Assembly: GCA_036503065.1 (NCBI GenBank)
Contig: DASXXM010000652.1
Location: forward strand, 1-10,512
DNA from: DATEPR01 sp036503065
GTDB lineage: Bacteria; Actinomycetota; Actinomycetes; Mycobacteriales; Pseudonocardiaceae
Length of the DNA stretch: 10,512 nucleotides
Direction: 5' to 3'
This document shows positions 1 to 6,672 of the stretch, in pieces (position 1 is the first letter of the stretch; every line of letters begins with the position of its first letter). The notes beneath the pieces are model-generated. The model worked only from the letters and a program-made list of their open reading frames with translations. It was not told the origin of the DNA and made no database searches. A program made the translations under genes and the position numbers.

Positions 1-2160
1 TATGACAACGCCGACCTGCCGTTCGGCACCCTCATCGACGAACTCGGCGTCCGCCGCTCGCCCAGCAGCCATCCGCTGTTCCAGATCGTGTTCGCCGCCC
101 CGCCGGTGCTCGCCGCGCCGATCGTCGTCGACGACGTGACCTTCTCATTCGGCAGCGGACCCGGCACGGAATCGCTGCTGGACATCGAGATCCAGGTGTT
201 CGACGACGGCGCCTCGATGGCCGGGTACCTGAAGTATCGGACCGAGTCCTTCGCAGATGGGGACATCAGCCGGCTGCTCGACCATTACCTGCTGCTGGCC
301 CAGCACCTCGTCGACGCGCCGGACGGGAGCCCCGCGGCGATCGCGCTGCTGCGGCCGGACGAATGGCGTCGGGTGGTCGTCGACTGGAACGACACCGCGA
401 CGGACTACCCCCGGGACGCGACCCTGGTCGAGCTGGTGGCGCACTGGGCGCGGACGACGCCGCAGGCCGTTGCCGTGCGCTGCGCGGGCCAGGACCTGTC
501 CTACGCCGAACTCGACCAGCGGGCCGACCGGCTGGCGAACGTGCTGCGGGGCCGTGGCGTCGCGGCGGGCGATGCCGTCGCCGTCTGTCTGGAGTTCTCG
601 CACGACTGGGTGATCGCGGTGCTGGCGGCGCTGAAGGCGGGCGGCGCCTACGTGCCGCTCGATCCGGCCTATCCGGCGGCGCGGCTGACGATGATGTGCG
701 AGGACGCCGAGGTCCGCGTCGCGCTGACCCGCGCTGCGCTGGCCGACCGGCTGACCGTGCCGCTGGTCCTGCTCGACGGCGAACCCGAGCCGGTCGTCAC
801 GTCCGCCGACCCCGCTGTGTCGGCGACCGATGTCGCGTACATCATGTACACGTCGGGATCGACCGGCCGGCCCAAGGGCGTCGCGGTGACCCACCGGAAC
901 ATCGTGCGGCTGGTGCGCGACACGAACTATGTCCACTTCGGACCGGGCGACGTGGTCGCACAGGCGGCCAGCCTGTCCTTCGACGGGTCCACGTTCGAGA
1001 TCTGGGGCGCCCTGTGCAACGGCGGGACGCTGGTCGGCATCCAGCGCGACGACGTGCTGTCCGCCGCCGACCTCGAAGCCGCGCTGCGGACGAACGCGGT
1101 GGACGTGCTGTTCCTGACCACGTCGCTGGCCAAGCAGCTCGCCACCGAGGCGCCGCAAACGTTCGCGTCGTTGCGCTGCCTTGTCTTCGGCGGCGAGCAG
1201 GCCGACGCACGGATGATCGCCGCGCTGCTGAACGACACCGACGACGGACCGGAGCTCGTGAACGGCTACGGCCCGACCGAGGCGACCACGTTCGCCACCA
1301 CCCACTCCTGGCAGCCAGGTACGACGCCACCGGCAGCCGACACGCTGATCCCGATCGGCAGGCCGATCGCGAACACCACGATCTACCTGCTCGACGCGGA
1401 CCGCCAGCCGATCGGCCCCGGCCGCGTCGGCGAGATCTACATCGGCGGCGACGGCGTGGCCAAGGGTTACGTCGGCAGGCCGGACCTGACCGAGGAACGG
1501 TTCGTGCCGGACCCGTTCGGCAAACCGGGCGGCACGCTCTACCGCACCGGCGATCTCGGCCGGTACCGCGAGGACGGCGTGATCGAGTGCCTTGGCCGGA
1601 TCGACCGCCAGGTCAAGCTGCGCGGCTTCCGCATCGAACCGGGCGAGATCGAGAAGTGCCTGCACGAGACCGGCCTGGTGACCGCGGCCACCGTGCAGGT
1701 CCGTGACGGCGCTGTCGGGCCGATGCTCGTCGGTTACGTTGTCCCGCAGGGCACCGCGTCCACCGACGAGATCAGCGATCGGCTGCGGGCATTGCTGCCG
1801 CCGCACCTCGTGCCCAGCGCGCTCGTCCGGCTGGACGCCCTGCCGTTCACCGAGAACGGCAAGCTGGACATCGCCGCGCTGCCCGACCCGGTGGTGGCCG
1901 CCGCGGCACCTGCCGAGGCCACCACGCCGACCGAGCGGATCGTGCTGGACGTGTGGCGAGACGTGCTGGCAATGCCCGACCTCGGCGTGCACGACGACTT
2001 CTTCACCATCGGCGGCCACTCCATCAACGCAGGCCAGGTCATGGCTCGACTGCGCGCGTCGATGCGGATCACCGCTCCCCTGCGGCTGATCTTCGACAAT
2101 CCGACGGTCGCCTCGCTGGCCGAGGTGTTGCGGGAACGGCAGGAGCGGCAGCAGGTCTGA
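1..2160 (+). CDS. NRPS terminal module, 5'-partial (C end - A - PCP, no thioesterase)
   Basis: This is the C-terminal 719 residues of a nonribosomal peptide synthetase; the frame is open at base 1. Residues 1-~110 are the end of a condensation domain (DLPFGTLIDELG, then HPLFQIVF). Residues ~140-630 are an adenylation domain that activates an amino acid as its adenylate and loads it on the carrier. Its core motifs are all present: YTSGSTGRPKG, NGYGPTE, GEIYIGGDG, YRTGDLGRY, GRIDRQVKLRGFRIEPGEIE and the A10 lysine in ENGKLD (about residue 621). Residues ~642-714 are a peptidyl carrier domain with DDFFTIGGHSI; Ser674 (codon 2020-2022) is the expected phosphopantetheine site. The protein ends about 30 residues after the carrier core. 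No thioesterase, epimerase, reductase or terminal condensation domain follows. By-eye alignment to GrsA gives a binding-pocket code near D-G-F-F-V-G-G-T-F-K, most like Val/Ile-type codes. The gene converges on the MFS gene with a 4-base gap. Confidence 0.95.
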   Translation, partial: YDNADLPFGTLIDELGVRRSPSSHPLFQIVFAAPPVLAAPIVVDDVTFSFGSGPGTESLLDIEIQVFDDGASMAGYLKYRTESFADGDISRLLDHYLLLAQHLVDAPDGSPAAIALLRPDEWRRVVVDWNDTATDYPRDATLVELVAHWARTTPQAVAVRCAGQDLSYAELDQRADRLANVLRGRGVAAGDAVAVCLEFSHDWVIAVLAALKAGGAYVPLDPAYPAARLTMMCEDAEVRVALTRAALADRLTVPLVLLDGEPEPVVTSADPAVSATDVAYIMYTSGSTGRPKGVAVTHRNIVRLVRDTNYVHFGPGDVVAQAASLSFDGSTFEIWGALCNGGTLVGIQRDDVLSAADLEAALRTNAVDVLFLTTSLAKQLATEAPQTFASLRCLVFGGEQADARMIAALLNDTDDGPELVNGYGPTEATTFATTHSWQPGTTPPAADTLIPIGRPIANTTIYLLDADRQPIGPGRVGEIYIGGDGVAKGYVGRPDLTEERFVPDPFGKPGGTLYRTGDLGRYREDGVIECLGRIDRQVKLRGFRIEPGEIEKCLHETGLVTAATVQVRDGAVGPMLVGYVVPQGTASTDEISDRLRALLPPHLVPSALVRLDALPFTENGKLDIAALPDPVVAAAAPAEATTPTERIVLDVWRDVLAMPDLGVHDDFFTIGGHSINAGQVMARLRASMRITAPLRLIFDNPTVASLAEVLRERQERQQV

Positions 2161-2164
2161 CCGG

Positions 2165-3412
2165 CTACGCGGTGGCCGGTTCCGGCGCCGGCACCGGATC
2201 GGACTGCGCCGCCGCGCGCCGGTACCACAGCAGTGCCGCCACGATCAGCACGCCGCCGACGGCCGCGGTGGTCAGGATCCCGCCGTTCAGGCCGAAAACG
2301 GCCACGAGCGTACCGGCGAGAATGCCGCCCAGCGGCAGGCCGGCCGAGCAGACCGCGGTCAGCAGGCCGAAAACCCGGTTCTGGAAGCGGGCCGGCACCC
2401 GCTCGTAGAGCAGCGCGCCCCAGGTCGGGTTCGTCGCCGCGCCCGCCGCGCCCGCCACGAACGTGACGACGAGCACGATCGGCAGGTTGTGCGTCAGTCC
2501 CAGCACGAGCGGCCGGGGCACGCTGCCCAGCAGCGCGCCGGCGAGCACGGTCGCGTGGCGCGGCAGTCGATTCGCGTAGGCGGTGAAGACCACACTGCCC
2601 AGCACCGAGCCGATCGCGTAGGCGCTCATCACGCTCCCGCCGGCCGCCGCCGAATGCAGCACGGTGGAGATCCACAGCGGCACGAACACCGAGTTGTTCG
2701 CCTGGTTCAGCACGTTCAGCCCGAAGATCACCGCGGTGAGGCCGAGTACGACCTGGTCGCGGGACGCCTCCCTGGCACCTTCCCGCAGCGCCCCCAGGTA
2801 GCCGCCCTTCGGCTCGTCGGTCGCCTCCTCGATGGGCAGCGGCCACACCAGAACGGCGATGATGAGGCCGCACACCACGAAGGACACGGCATCCACCGCG
2901 ACCGCGCCCGGCGCGCCGAACCAGACGACCAGCAGGCCGCCGACGGAAGCGCCGACCAGTTGCGTGACGCGGACCACGCTGGAGTAGGCGCCCATCACCC
3001 GTTTCATGCTGAAGCCGGCGAGTTTGACCACGGGACCCAGCAACACGTTCTTCGCCCGGTCGCCGACCCCGCGCAGCCCACCGGTGACGGCGACCAGCAC
3101 GACCAGCGGCAGGAAACCGATATGCGGCGTCAGCGCGATCGCCCCCATGGACAACGCGCTGCCCGCGTCGGCCGCGACCGACGTCCGCTTCAACCCGAGC
3201 CGATCGGCGACCGGCGGCGCGAACACGCTGGCCGCCAGGAACATCCCCAGTTCGGCGAGTGCGACGACGCCCATCTTCGCCGCGCTGCCGGTGCTCAGCA
3301 GCACCAGCCAGGGCAGCGCGACCATGGAAACGAACGTGCCCAGCGTGGACAGCATGTCCGCGGCGAAAAACGCCGCGAATCCGGTACGGCCGCCGTTACC
3401 GCGCACTGCCAT
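2165..3412 (-). CDS. MFS transporter, probable exporter of the cluster product
   Basis: This 415-residue integral membrane protein of the major facilitator superfamily has many hydrophobic segments, consistent with about 10-12 helices. The loop near residues 66-79 (PPVADRLGLKR) resembles the conserved MFS cytoplasmic motif between helices 2 and 3. The length and overall look fit the enterobactin-exporter-like MFS group often found in natural product clusters. The ATG at 3412 is preceded on the minus strand by a purine-rich GAGGGG (3425-3430), 12 bases upstream, and by an extended -10 element further out. The C-terminal tail is rich in Pro and Ala. It converges on the NRPS and is divergent from the thioesterase gene. 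The likely role is efflux of, or self-protection from, the peptide product. Substrate cannot be read from sequence, and export direction is inferred from context. Confidence 0.9.
   Translation of the reverse strand: MAVRGNGGRTGFAAFFAADMLSTLGTFVSMVALPWLVLLSTGSAAKMGVVALAELGMFLAASVFAPPVADRLGLKRTSVAADAGSALSMGAIALTPHIGFLPLVVLVAVTGGLRGVGDRAKNVLLGPVVKLAGFSMKRVMGAYSSVVRVTQLVGASVGGLLVVWFGAPGAVAVDAVSFVVCGLIIAVLVWPLPIEEATDEPKGGYLGALREGAREASRDQVVLGLTAVIFGLNVLNQANNSVFVPLWISTVLHSAAAGGSVMSAYAIGSVLGSVVFTAYANRLPRHATVLAGALLGSVPRPLVLGLTHNLPIVLVVTFVAGAAGAATNPTWGALLYERVPARFQNRVFGLLTAVCSAGLPLGGILAGTLVAVFGLNGGILTTAAVGGVLIVAALLWYRRAAAQSDPVPAPEPATA
2176..2197. terminator. possible hairpin between the convergent NRPS and MFS genes
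   Basis: An interrupted inverted repeat, CCGGT ... ACCGG with inner CCGG-CG-CCGG, starts 16 bases after the NRPS stop codon. It lies inside the last codons of the MFS gene. It could terminate the NRPS transcript. There is no T-run and the arms are short with a mismatch; GC-rich palindromes are common in this DNA, so support is weak. Confidence 0.25.
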
Positions 3413-3449
3413 GCGTGTCTGCCACCCCTCACCCCGCGAACCGAGCCCA

Positions 3450-3458
3450 TCTATAGCA
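3450..3458 (-). promoter_or_regulatory. extended -10 promoter element for the MFS gene
   Basis: Read on the minus strand this is TG-C-TATAGA, a good match to the extended -10 pattern TGnTATAAT. It lies about 38 bases upstream of the MFS start, which would give a leader of roughly 30 bases. No convincing -35 box is seen, as is often the case with extended -10 promoters. An A+T-rich hexamer stands out in this GC-rich DNA. The rest of the 163-bp divergent region (3413-3575) shows no clear plus-strand promoter for the thioesterase gene. Confidence 0.4.
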
Positions 3459-3575
3459 GGAGTACTCCGGCGGCCCGTCCCGGTTGCACTGAATTCGGCC
3501 GTGGTGCGGGCCGATCGATATGCTTGTATCGTCGACGAAACGACCTTTCTCGCTTATCGCGACCGGGAGCACACG

Positions 3576-4025
3576 ATGAGTCACCCGACCACACACAATG
3601 GCGACCCGGATGTGTTCTCGGTGCGGATTTCGGTACGGGCATACGAGCTCGACAGCAATGGCCACGTCAACGGCACCGTATACTTGAGCTACGCCGAGCA
3701 TGCCCGCTGGGAGTTCCTGCGCGCCGCCGGGATCGATCAGGAAGCGCTGGCCGGCCGGGGTGTCGGACCGGTGTTCCTGGAGACCGTGCTGCGCTACCGG
3801 GCGGAGCTGCGCTACCCCGACGCCGTGGACGTGACCTGCGAGATGAGGTGGGGCAGCGGCAAGACCTTCCAGGTCGTGCAGCGGTTGCGCCGGCCGGACG
3901 GCGGTCCGGTGGCGGAGGTGGACAGCGTCGGCGGGCTGATTGATTTGGCCACCCGAAAACTGGTCGAACAACCCGCGCGGCATTATCGTGCGATCAGCCG
4001 AACGCCTTCCGTACTCGGACTCTGA
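3576..4025 (+). CDS. hotdog-fold acyl thioesterase (4HBT/YbgC-like)
   Basis: This 149-residue protein is close to the usual size of single-domain hotdog thioesterases. The motif near residues 25-40, LDSNGHVNGTVYLSYAEHAR, matches the family pattern D-x-x-G-H-V-N-x-x-Y. Asp26 is the expected catalytic acid, in the 4-hydroxybenzoyl-CoA thioesterase manner. Such enzymes hydrolyse acyl-CoA or acyl-carrier thioesters in the cytoplasm. The ATG at 3576 is chosen because GGGAG (3565-3569) lies 6 bases upstream and the family fold begins soon after (FSVRISVRAYELD). The frame is open much further upstream, but that part is the antisense of the MFS gene. In this cluster it could proofread stalled carrier domains, release a thioester product, or supply a free acid to the nearby ligase; context alone does not decide. 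Confidence 0.88.
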   Translation: MSHPTTHNGDPDVFSVRISVRAYELDSNGHVNGTVYLSYAEHARWEFLRAAGIDQEALAGRGVGPVFLETVLRYRAELRYPDAVDVTCEMRWGSGKTFQVVQRLRRPDGGPVAEVDSVGGLIDLATRKLVEQPARHYRAISRTPSVLGL

Positions 4026-4062
4026 CTCTGCGCTGATCAGTGTTTGCGAGATGGCCGCAATA

Positions 4063-4091
4063 TTGACCGGCCGGTAGTCGGGTACTAGGGT
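4063..4091 (+). promoter_or_regulatory. near-consensus housekeeping-type promoter of the GDSL hydrolase gene
   Basis: TTGACC (4063-4068) and TAGGGT (4086-4091) are separated by exactly 17 bases. This fits the actinomycete vegetative promoter pattern TTGAC-N17-TAGRRT. Transcription would start near 4098, giving a leader of about 50 bases before the GTG start at 4149. It lies in the 123-bp gap after the thioesterase gene, so the hydrolase need not depend on read-through. Confidence 0.65.
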
Positions 4092-4132
4092 GCGCCATAC
4101 ATTAGGCCGCCGACCATGGCCCGGCCCCATTT

Positions 4133-4138
4133 GGGAGG
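4133..4138 (+). promoter_or_regulatory. ribosome binding site fixing the GTG start of the GDSL hydrolase
   Basis: GGGAGG lies 10 bases upstream of GTG 4149. An in-frame ATG at 4116 precedes this site, so it cannot use it. The GTG choice also gives a compact, normal signal peptide beginning VKRLSK. Confidence 0.7.
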
Positions 4139-4148
4139 TTCATTCCCC

Positions 4149-5450
4149 GTGAAACGCCTGAGTAAAATGCCGTTGGCAGCCGCGGCAATCCTGTTGGCGA
4201 CCACCGTGTCGATAGCGGCCTCGACCACCAGTTCGTCGGCCGCCGGCACCCGCACCGCCAACGGCCTCCCCACCACGTGGGCCGGCAGTTGGGCCGCCGC
4301 CACGACCGCGGCCGAAGCGAGCGGATCGTCGCACAACGGGTTCGCCAACCAGTCGGTTCGGATGATCGTGCACCTCTCGGTGGGCGGCAACCAGGTGCGG
4401 ATCCGGCTGACCGACGCGTTCGGCCAGAACGCCCTGTCCATCGGGCATGCCACCGTGGCCAAGCAGGCCGCGGGCGCGACGAGTGTGTCCGACATCGATC
4501 CGACCACGCTGCACGACCTGACCTTCCAGGGCCAGACCGCCACGACCATCCTCAAGGGCGACGAACTGCTCAGCGACCCGGTGAACATGACGGTCGACAG
4601 CCTGTCGAACCTGGTCGTCACCGTCTTCCTGCCCACCGCGACCGGCCCGGTCACCTGGCACGCCATCTCCAGGGAGAACACCTATATCGGCCCGGGTGAC
4701 CTCACCACGGCGCCCACCGGCACCCCCTTCACGACGGTCAAGGCGTGCTGCTGGTACTTCCTGTCCGGTGTGGACGTACTGCGGCCCATACCGAACGCAT
4801 CGGTCGTGGTGCTGGGCGACTCGCTCGCCGACGGCAGCGGCAACACGCTCAACGCCAACGCCAACTGGCCGGACGACCTCGCCAAGCGCATCGTCACGCT
4901 GACCGGCCCGCTCGCGCTGGGCGTGCTCAACGAGAGCCTGGCCGGCAACCGGCTCAACCACGAGGGCACGGAGCCCGGCGCGGGCGGCTTCCCCGGCCTC
5001 GTGCAACTGGGCACCAACGCCGACTCCCGGCTGCCGGCCAGCCTGTTCGCCCAGAACCACCCGCACACGGTGCTGTTCGACCTGGGCATCAACGACATCT
5101 GGATCTCCGACGACTCGGCTGCCGCCATCATCGCCACGATCCGCAGAATCGCCTCGGACGCCCACGAACACGGCCTGCGCTTCGTCGTCGGCACGCTCGG
5201 CCCGTTCAAGAACTTCGACACCGCGGACGGCATCTGGACGCCGGAGAAGGAGGCGAACCGCACCGCGGTCAACGCCTTCCTACGCACCACCCACGAGGTC
5301 GACGGCGTGGTCGACTTCGACCAGATACTCCGTGATCCCGCCGACCCGGCCGCACTGAACCCGGTATTCGACTCCGGCGACGGCATCCACCCCAACGACG
5401 CCGGCTCGCAGGCAATGGCCAACGCGATCCCGTTGGGACTGCTGTACTGA
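4149..5450 (+). CDS. secreted SGNH/GDSL-family hydrolase
   Basis: This 433-residue exported esterase/lipase-like hydrolase starts at GTG. Residues 1-~32 look like a signal peptide: basic VKRLSK, a hydrophobic Ala/Leu/Ile stretch, then a Ser/Ala-rich cleavage area near residues 24-33. Residues ~40-205 form the N-terminal beta-rich region typical of large actinomycete members (TWAGSWAAA, FANQSVRMIVHLSVGG, WYFLSGVDV). The SGNH catalytic part follows: block I GDSLADG with nucleophile Ser225, block II around Gly266-Asn267 (ESLAGNRL), block III GIND with Asn315, and block V DGIHPND with Asp411 and His414. All catalytic residues are present. Two adjacent cysteines (200-201) precede the WYFLSGVDV segment. 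The natural substrate is unknown; options are acyl or acetyl esters on carbohydrate, lipid or the cluster product. It has its own promoter and terminator, so it may be a cluster neighbour rather than a biosynthetic enzyme. Confidence 0.93.
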   Translation: MKRLSKMPLAAAAILLATTVSIAASTTSSSAAGTRTANGLPTTWAGSWAAATTAAEASGSSHNGFANQSVRMIVHLSVGGNQVRIRLTDAFGQNALSIGHATVAKQAAGATSVSDIDPTTLHDLTFQGQTATTILKGDELLSDPVNMTVDSLSNLVVTVFLPTATGPVTWHAISRENTYIGPGDLTTAPTGTPFTTVKACCWYFLSGVDVLRPIPNASVVVLGDSLADGSGNTLNANANWPDDLAKRIVTLTGPLALGVLNESLAGNRLNHEGTEPGAGGFPGLVQLGTNADSRLPASLFAQNHPHTVLFDLGINDIWISDDSAAAIIATIRRIASDAHEHGLRFVVGTLGPFKNFDTADGIWTPEKEANRTAVNAFLRTTHEVDGVVDFDQILRDPADPAALNPVFDSGDGIHPNDAGSQAMANAIPLGLLY

Positions 5451-5459
5451 CGAAGCAGC

Positions 5460-5489
5460 CAGGGCCGGCGGGCGTGCCCGCCGGCCCTG
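5460..5489. terminator. strong bidirectional hairpin terminator
   Basis: A perfect inverted repeat lies 9 bases after the hydrolase stop codon: AGGGCCGGCGGGC (5461-5473) and GCCCGCCGGCCCT (5476-5488). A flanking C-G pair makes 14 bp. The apparent 2-base loop would open to a larger loop in RNA. There is no T-run, as is usual for actinomycete terminators. It sits between two convergent genes, 46 bases beyond the end of the aldo/keto reductase gene, so it can serve both strands. Confidence 0.8.
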
Positions 5490-5535
5490 CGCTAGTTGGC
5501 CGGCGTAATGCTGGCACCGTCCGTGGTCGCTCGGC

Positions 5536-6435
5536 CTACTGCCCACCTTGGTGGACTGCCTCAAGCCGAGCCAGGTCGTCGGGCTCGAGCCGTAGGGCCG
5601 CGGCGGCGACGTTGTCGGCGAGGTGGTCAAGGCTGCCGGTGCCGGGGATGACCAGCACGTGCGGTCCACGCTGCAACGCCCATGCCAGGCGGATCCGCGC
5701 CGGACTGACGTGGCGTAGGCGGGCGATCGCGAGGACCTCGTCGTGCTCGGCGCCGCTAGGGCCTGCCTCGCGCCCGGCGGCGGCGATGGCGAAGAACGGG
5801 ACGAACGCCACTCCCTGCTCGCCGCAGGCGCGCAGGATCTGGTCCTGCTGGGGGCGGTGGCCAAGACCGTAGGAATTCTGCACGCACACCACCGGCGCGA
5901 TCGCCCGGGCTTGGGCGAGATGCTCCAGGCGGGCGTTGGACACGCCGAGGTGACGGATCAGGCCGGCGTCGCGCAGTTGCGCCAAGGCGCCGAAGTGGTC
6001 GGCGATCGAGTCCAGCCCGGACAGGCGCAGGTTCACCAGATCCAGGCAGTCGCGGCCGAGTTGGCGCAGGTTCTCCTCGACCTGGCCGCGCAGCTGATCC
6101 GGGGTGGCCAGGGGCAGCCACTCGCCGGACGGGTCCCGGCCCGGCCCGACCTTGGTGGCGATCACCAGGTCGTCCGGGTACGGCGACAGCGCGGTGTTGA
6201 TCAGCTCGTTGGCCGACCGCAATGTGGAGAAGTAGAACGCGGCGGTGTCGATGTGGTTGACGCCGAACTCGACCGCGCGGCGTAGCACTTTGATCGCCTG
6301 GGCACGGTCGCCCGGGACGGCCTCCGGCGCGAACGCCGGGCCACGCTGGGACAAGCGCATCGCGCCGAACCCGAGCCGGTTGACCTTCAGATCCCCGAGC
6401 GTCCAGGTTCCCGCACCGATCGTCTCAGCACCCAT
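5536..6435 (-). CDS. aldo/keto reductase family oxidoreductase
   Basis: This 299-residue cytoplasmic NAD(P)H-dependent (beta/alpha)8-barrel oxidoreductase has the normal family length. Visible features are LGFGAMRL near the N-terminus, GVNHIDTAAFYFS with catalytic-type Asp63 and Tyr68, IATKVG with Lys95, GVSN (164-167), VQNSYG, and the cofactor-phosphate loop IPGTGSLDHLADN (263-275). The usual active-site His position after the fourth strand reads DLVNLRLSG, so the aligned residue is Arg137 rather than His. The ATG at 6435 is preferred: it begins just before the first strand. An in-frame TTG at 6474 would add 13 unremarkable residues. Neither start has a clear ribosome binding site. The gene converges on the GDSL hydrolase across the hairpin terminator. 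It could reduce a carbonyl in the product or a sugar intermediate, or be a general-metabolism neighbour. Confidence 0.9.
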   Translation of the reverse strand: MGAETIGAGTWTLGDLKVNRLGFGAMRLSQRGPAFAPEAVPGDRAQAIKVLRRAVEFGVNHIDTAAFYFSTLRSANELINTALSPYPDDLVIATKVGPGRDPSGEWLPLATPDQLRGQVEENLRQLGRDCLDLVNLRLSGLDSIADHFGALAQLRDAGLIRHLGVSNARLEHLAQARAIAPVVCVQNSYGLGHRPQQDQILRACGEQGVAFVPFFAIAAAGREAGPSGAEHDEVLAIARLRHVSPARIRLAWALQRGPHVLVIPGTGSLDHLADNVAAAALRLEPDDLARLEAVHQGGQ

Positions 6436-6492
6436 AACCGGAGTCTGCCACGCATTGATCGCGACGATGTACAACCCGTGATCATCTCGACC

Positions 6493-6532
6493 ACTGCGCG
6501 CGGTGCGCAGTCACACCGTTGCCACCGCAACG
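6493..6532. other. two adjacent small inverted repeats upstream of the reductase gene
   Basis: The first hairpin is ACTGCGC (6493-6499), loop GCGGT, then GCGCAGT (6505-6511). The second is CGTTGC (6517-6522), loop CACC, then GCAACG (6527-6532). Both have perfect arms. They lie 58-97 bases upstream of the reductase start, in the 237-bp gap between two minus-strand genes. They could be operators or RNA structures in a leader. Confidence 0.35.
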
Positions 6533-6554
6533 AACCCGACCTGCCGCACTCGAA

Positions 6555-6582
6555 TTGTCCACAGCCCGGCCAACTATCCACA
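6555..6582 (+). promoter_or_regulatory. pair of DnaA-box-like 9-mers
   Basis: TTGTCCACA (6555-6563) matches the form preferred in high-GC actinomycete origins. CTATCCACA (6574-6582) differs from the classical TTATCCACA at its first base only. They are direct repeats 19 bases apart, start to start, in noncoding DNA. No dnaA or dnaN gene or further box cluster is seen, so this is not oriC. It could be a DnaA-responsive control site or chance. Confidence 0.35.
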
Positions 6583-6631
6583 GGCCGCCGCAACTCGGTC
6601 GCACCCGGTGCCATGATCGATTAGGCTGGAA

Positions 6632-6650
6632 ATCGGGGGGCCCCCGCGAT
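6632..6650 (-). terminator. possible terminator after the acyl ligase gene
   Basis: A GGGGG-CCCCC palindrome (6636-6645) is flanked by ATCG and CGAT. It lies 23-41 bases beyond the stop codon of the acyl ligase on the minus strand. It can fold as a stem of about 7 bp with a one-base bulge. The short loop and lack of a T-run make it a weak call. Confidence 0.35.
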
Positions 6651-6672
6651 GTCGGCTCTCTCGCGAAGTCGG

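Noticed and set aside
88..90. ATG at 88 as the NRPS start
   Set aside because: The frame is open to base 1 and the upstream residues match the end of a condensation domain, so this codon is internal (and the visible residue there is part of the same domain).
145..2019. 624-codon open frame on the minus strand opposite the NRPS
   Set aside because: Its translation is rich in Arg, Gly, Val and His with no domain pattern. The plus strand carries unmistakable adenylation and carrier motifs. Long antisense frames are usual in high-GC DNA.
2489..3943. 484-codon open frame on the plus strand opposite the MFS gene
   Set aside because: The translation is low-complexity His/Gln/Arg-rich and antisense to a clear membrane transporter; its end overlaps the thioesterase in another frame.
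6555..6582. Chromosomal or plasmid replication origin
   Set aside because: Only two DnaA-box-like 9-mers are present, with no AT-rich unwinding region and no dnaA, dnaN or rep gene nearby.
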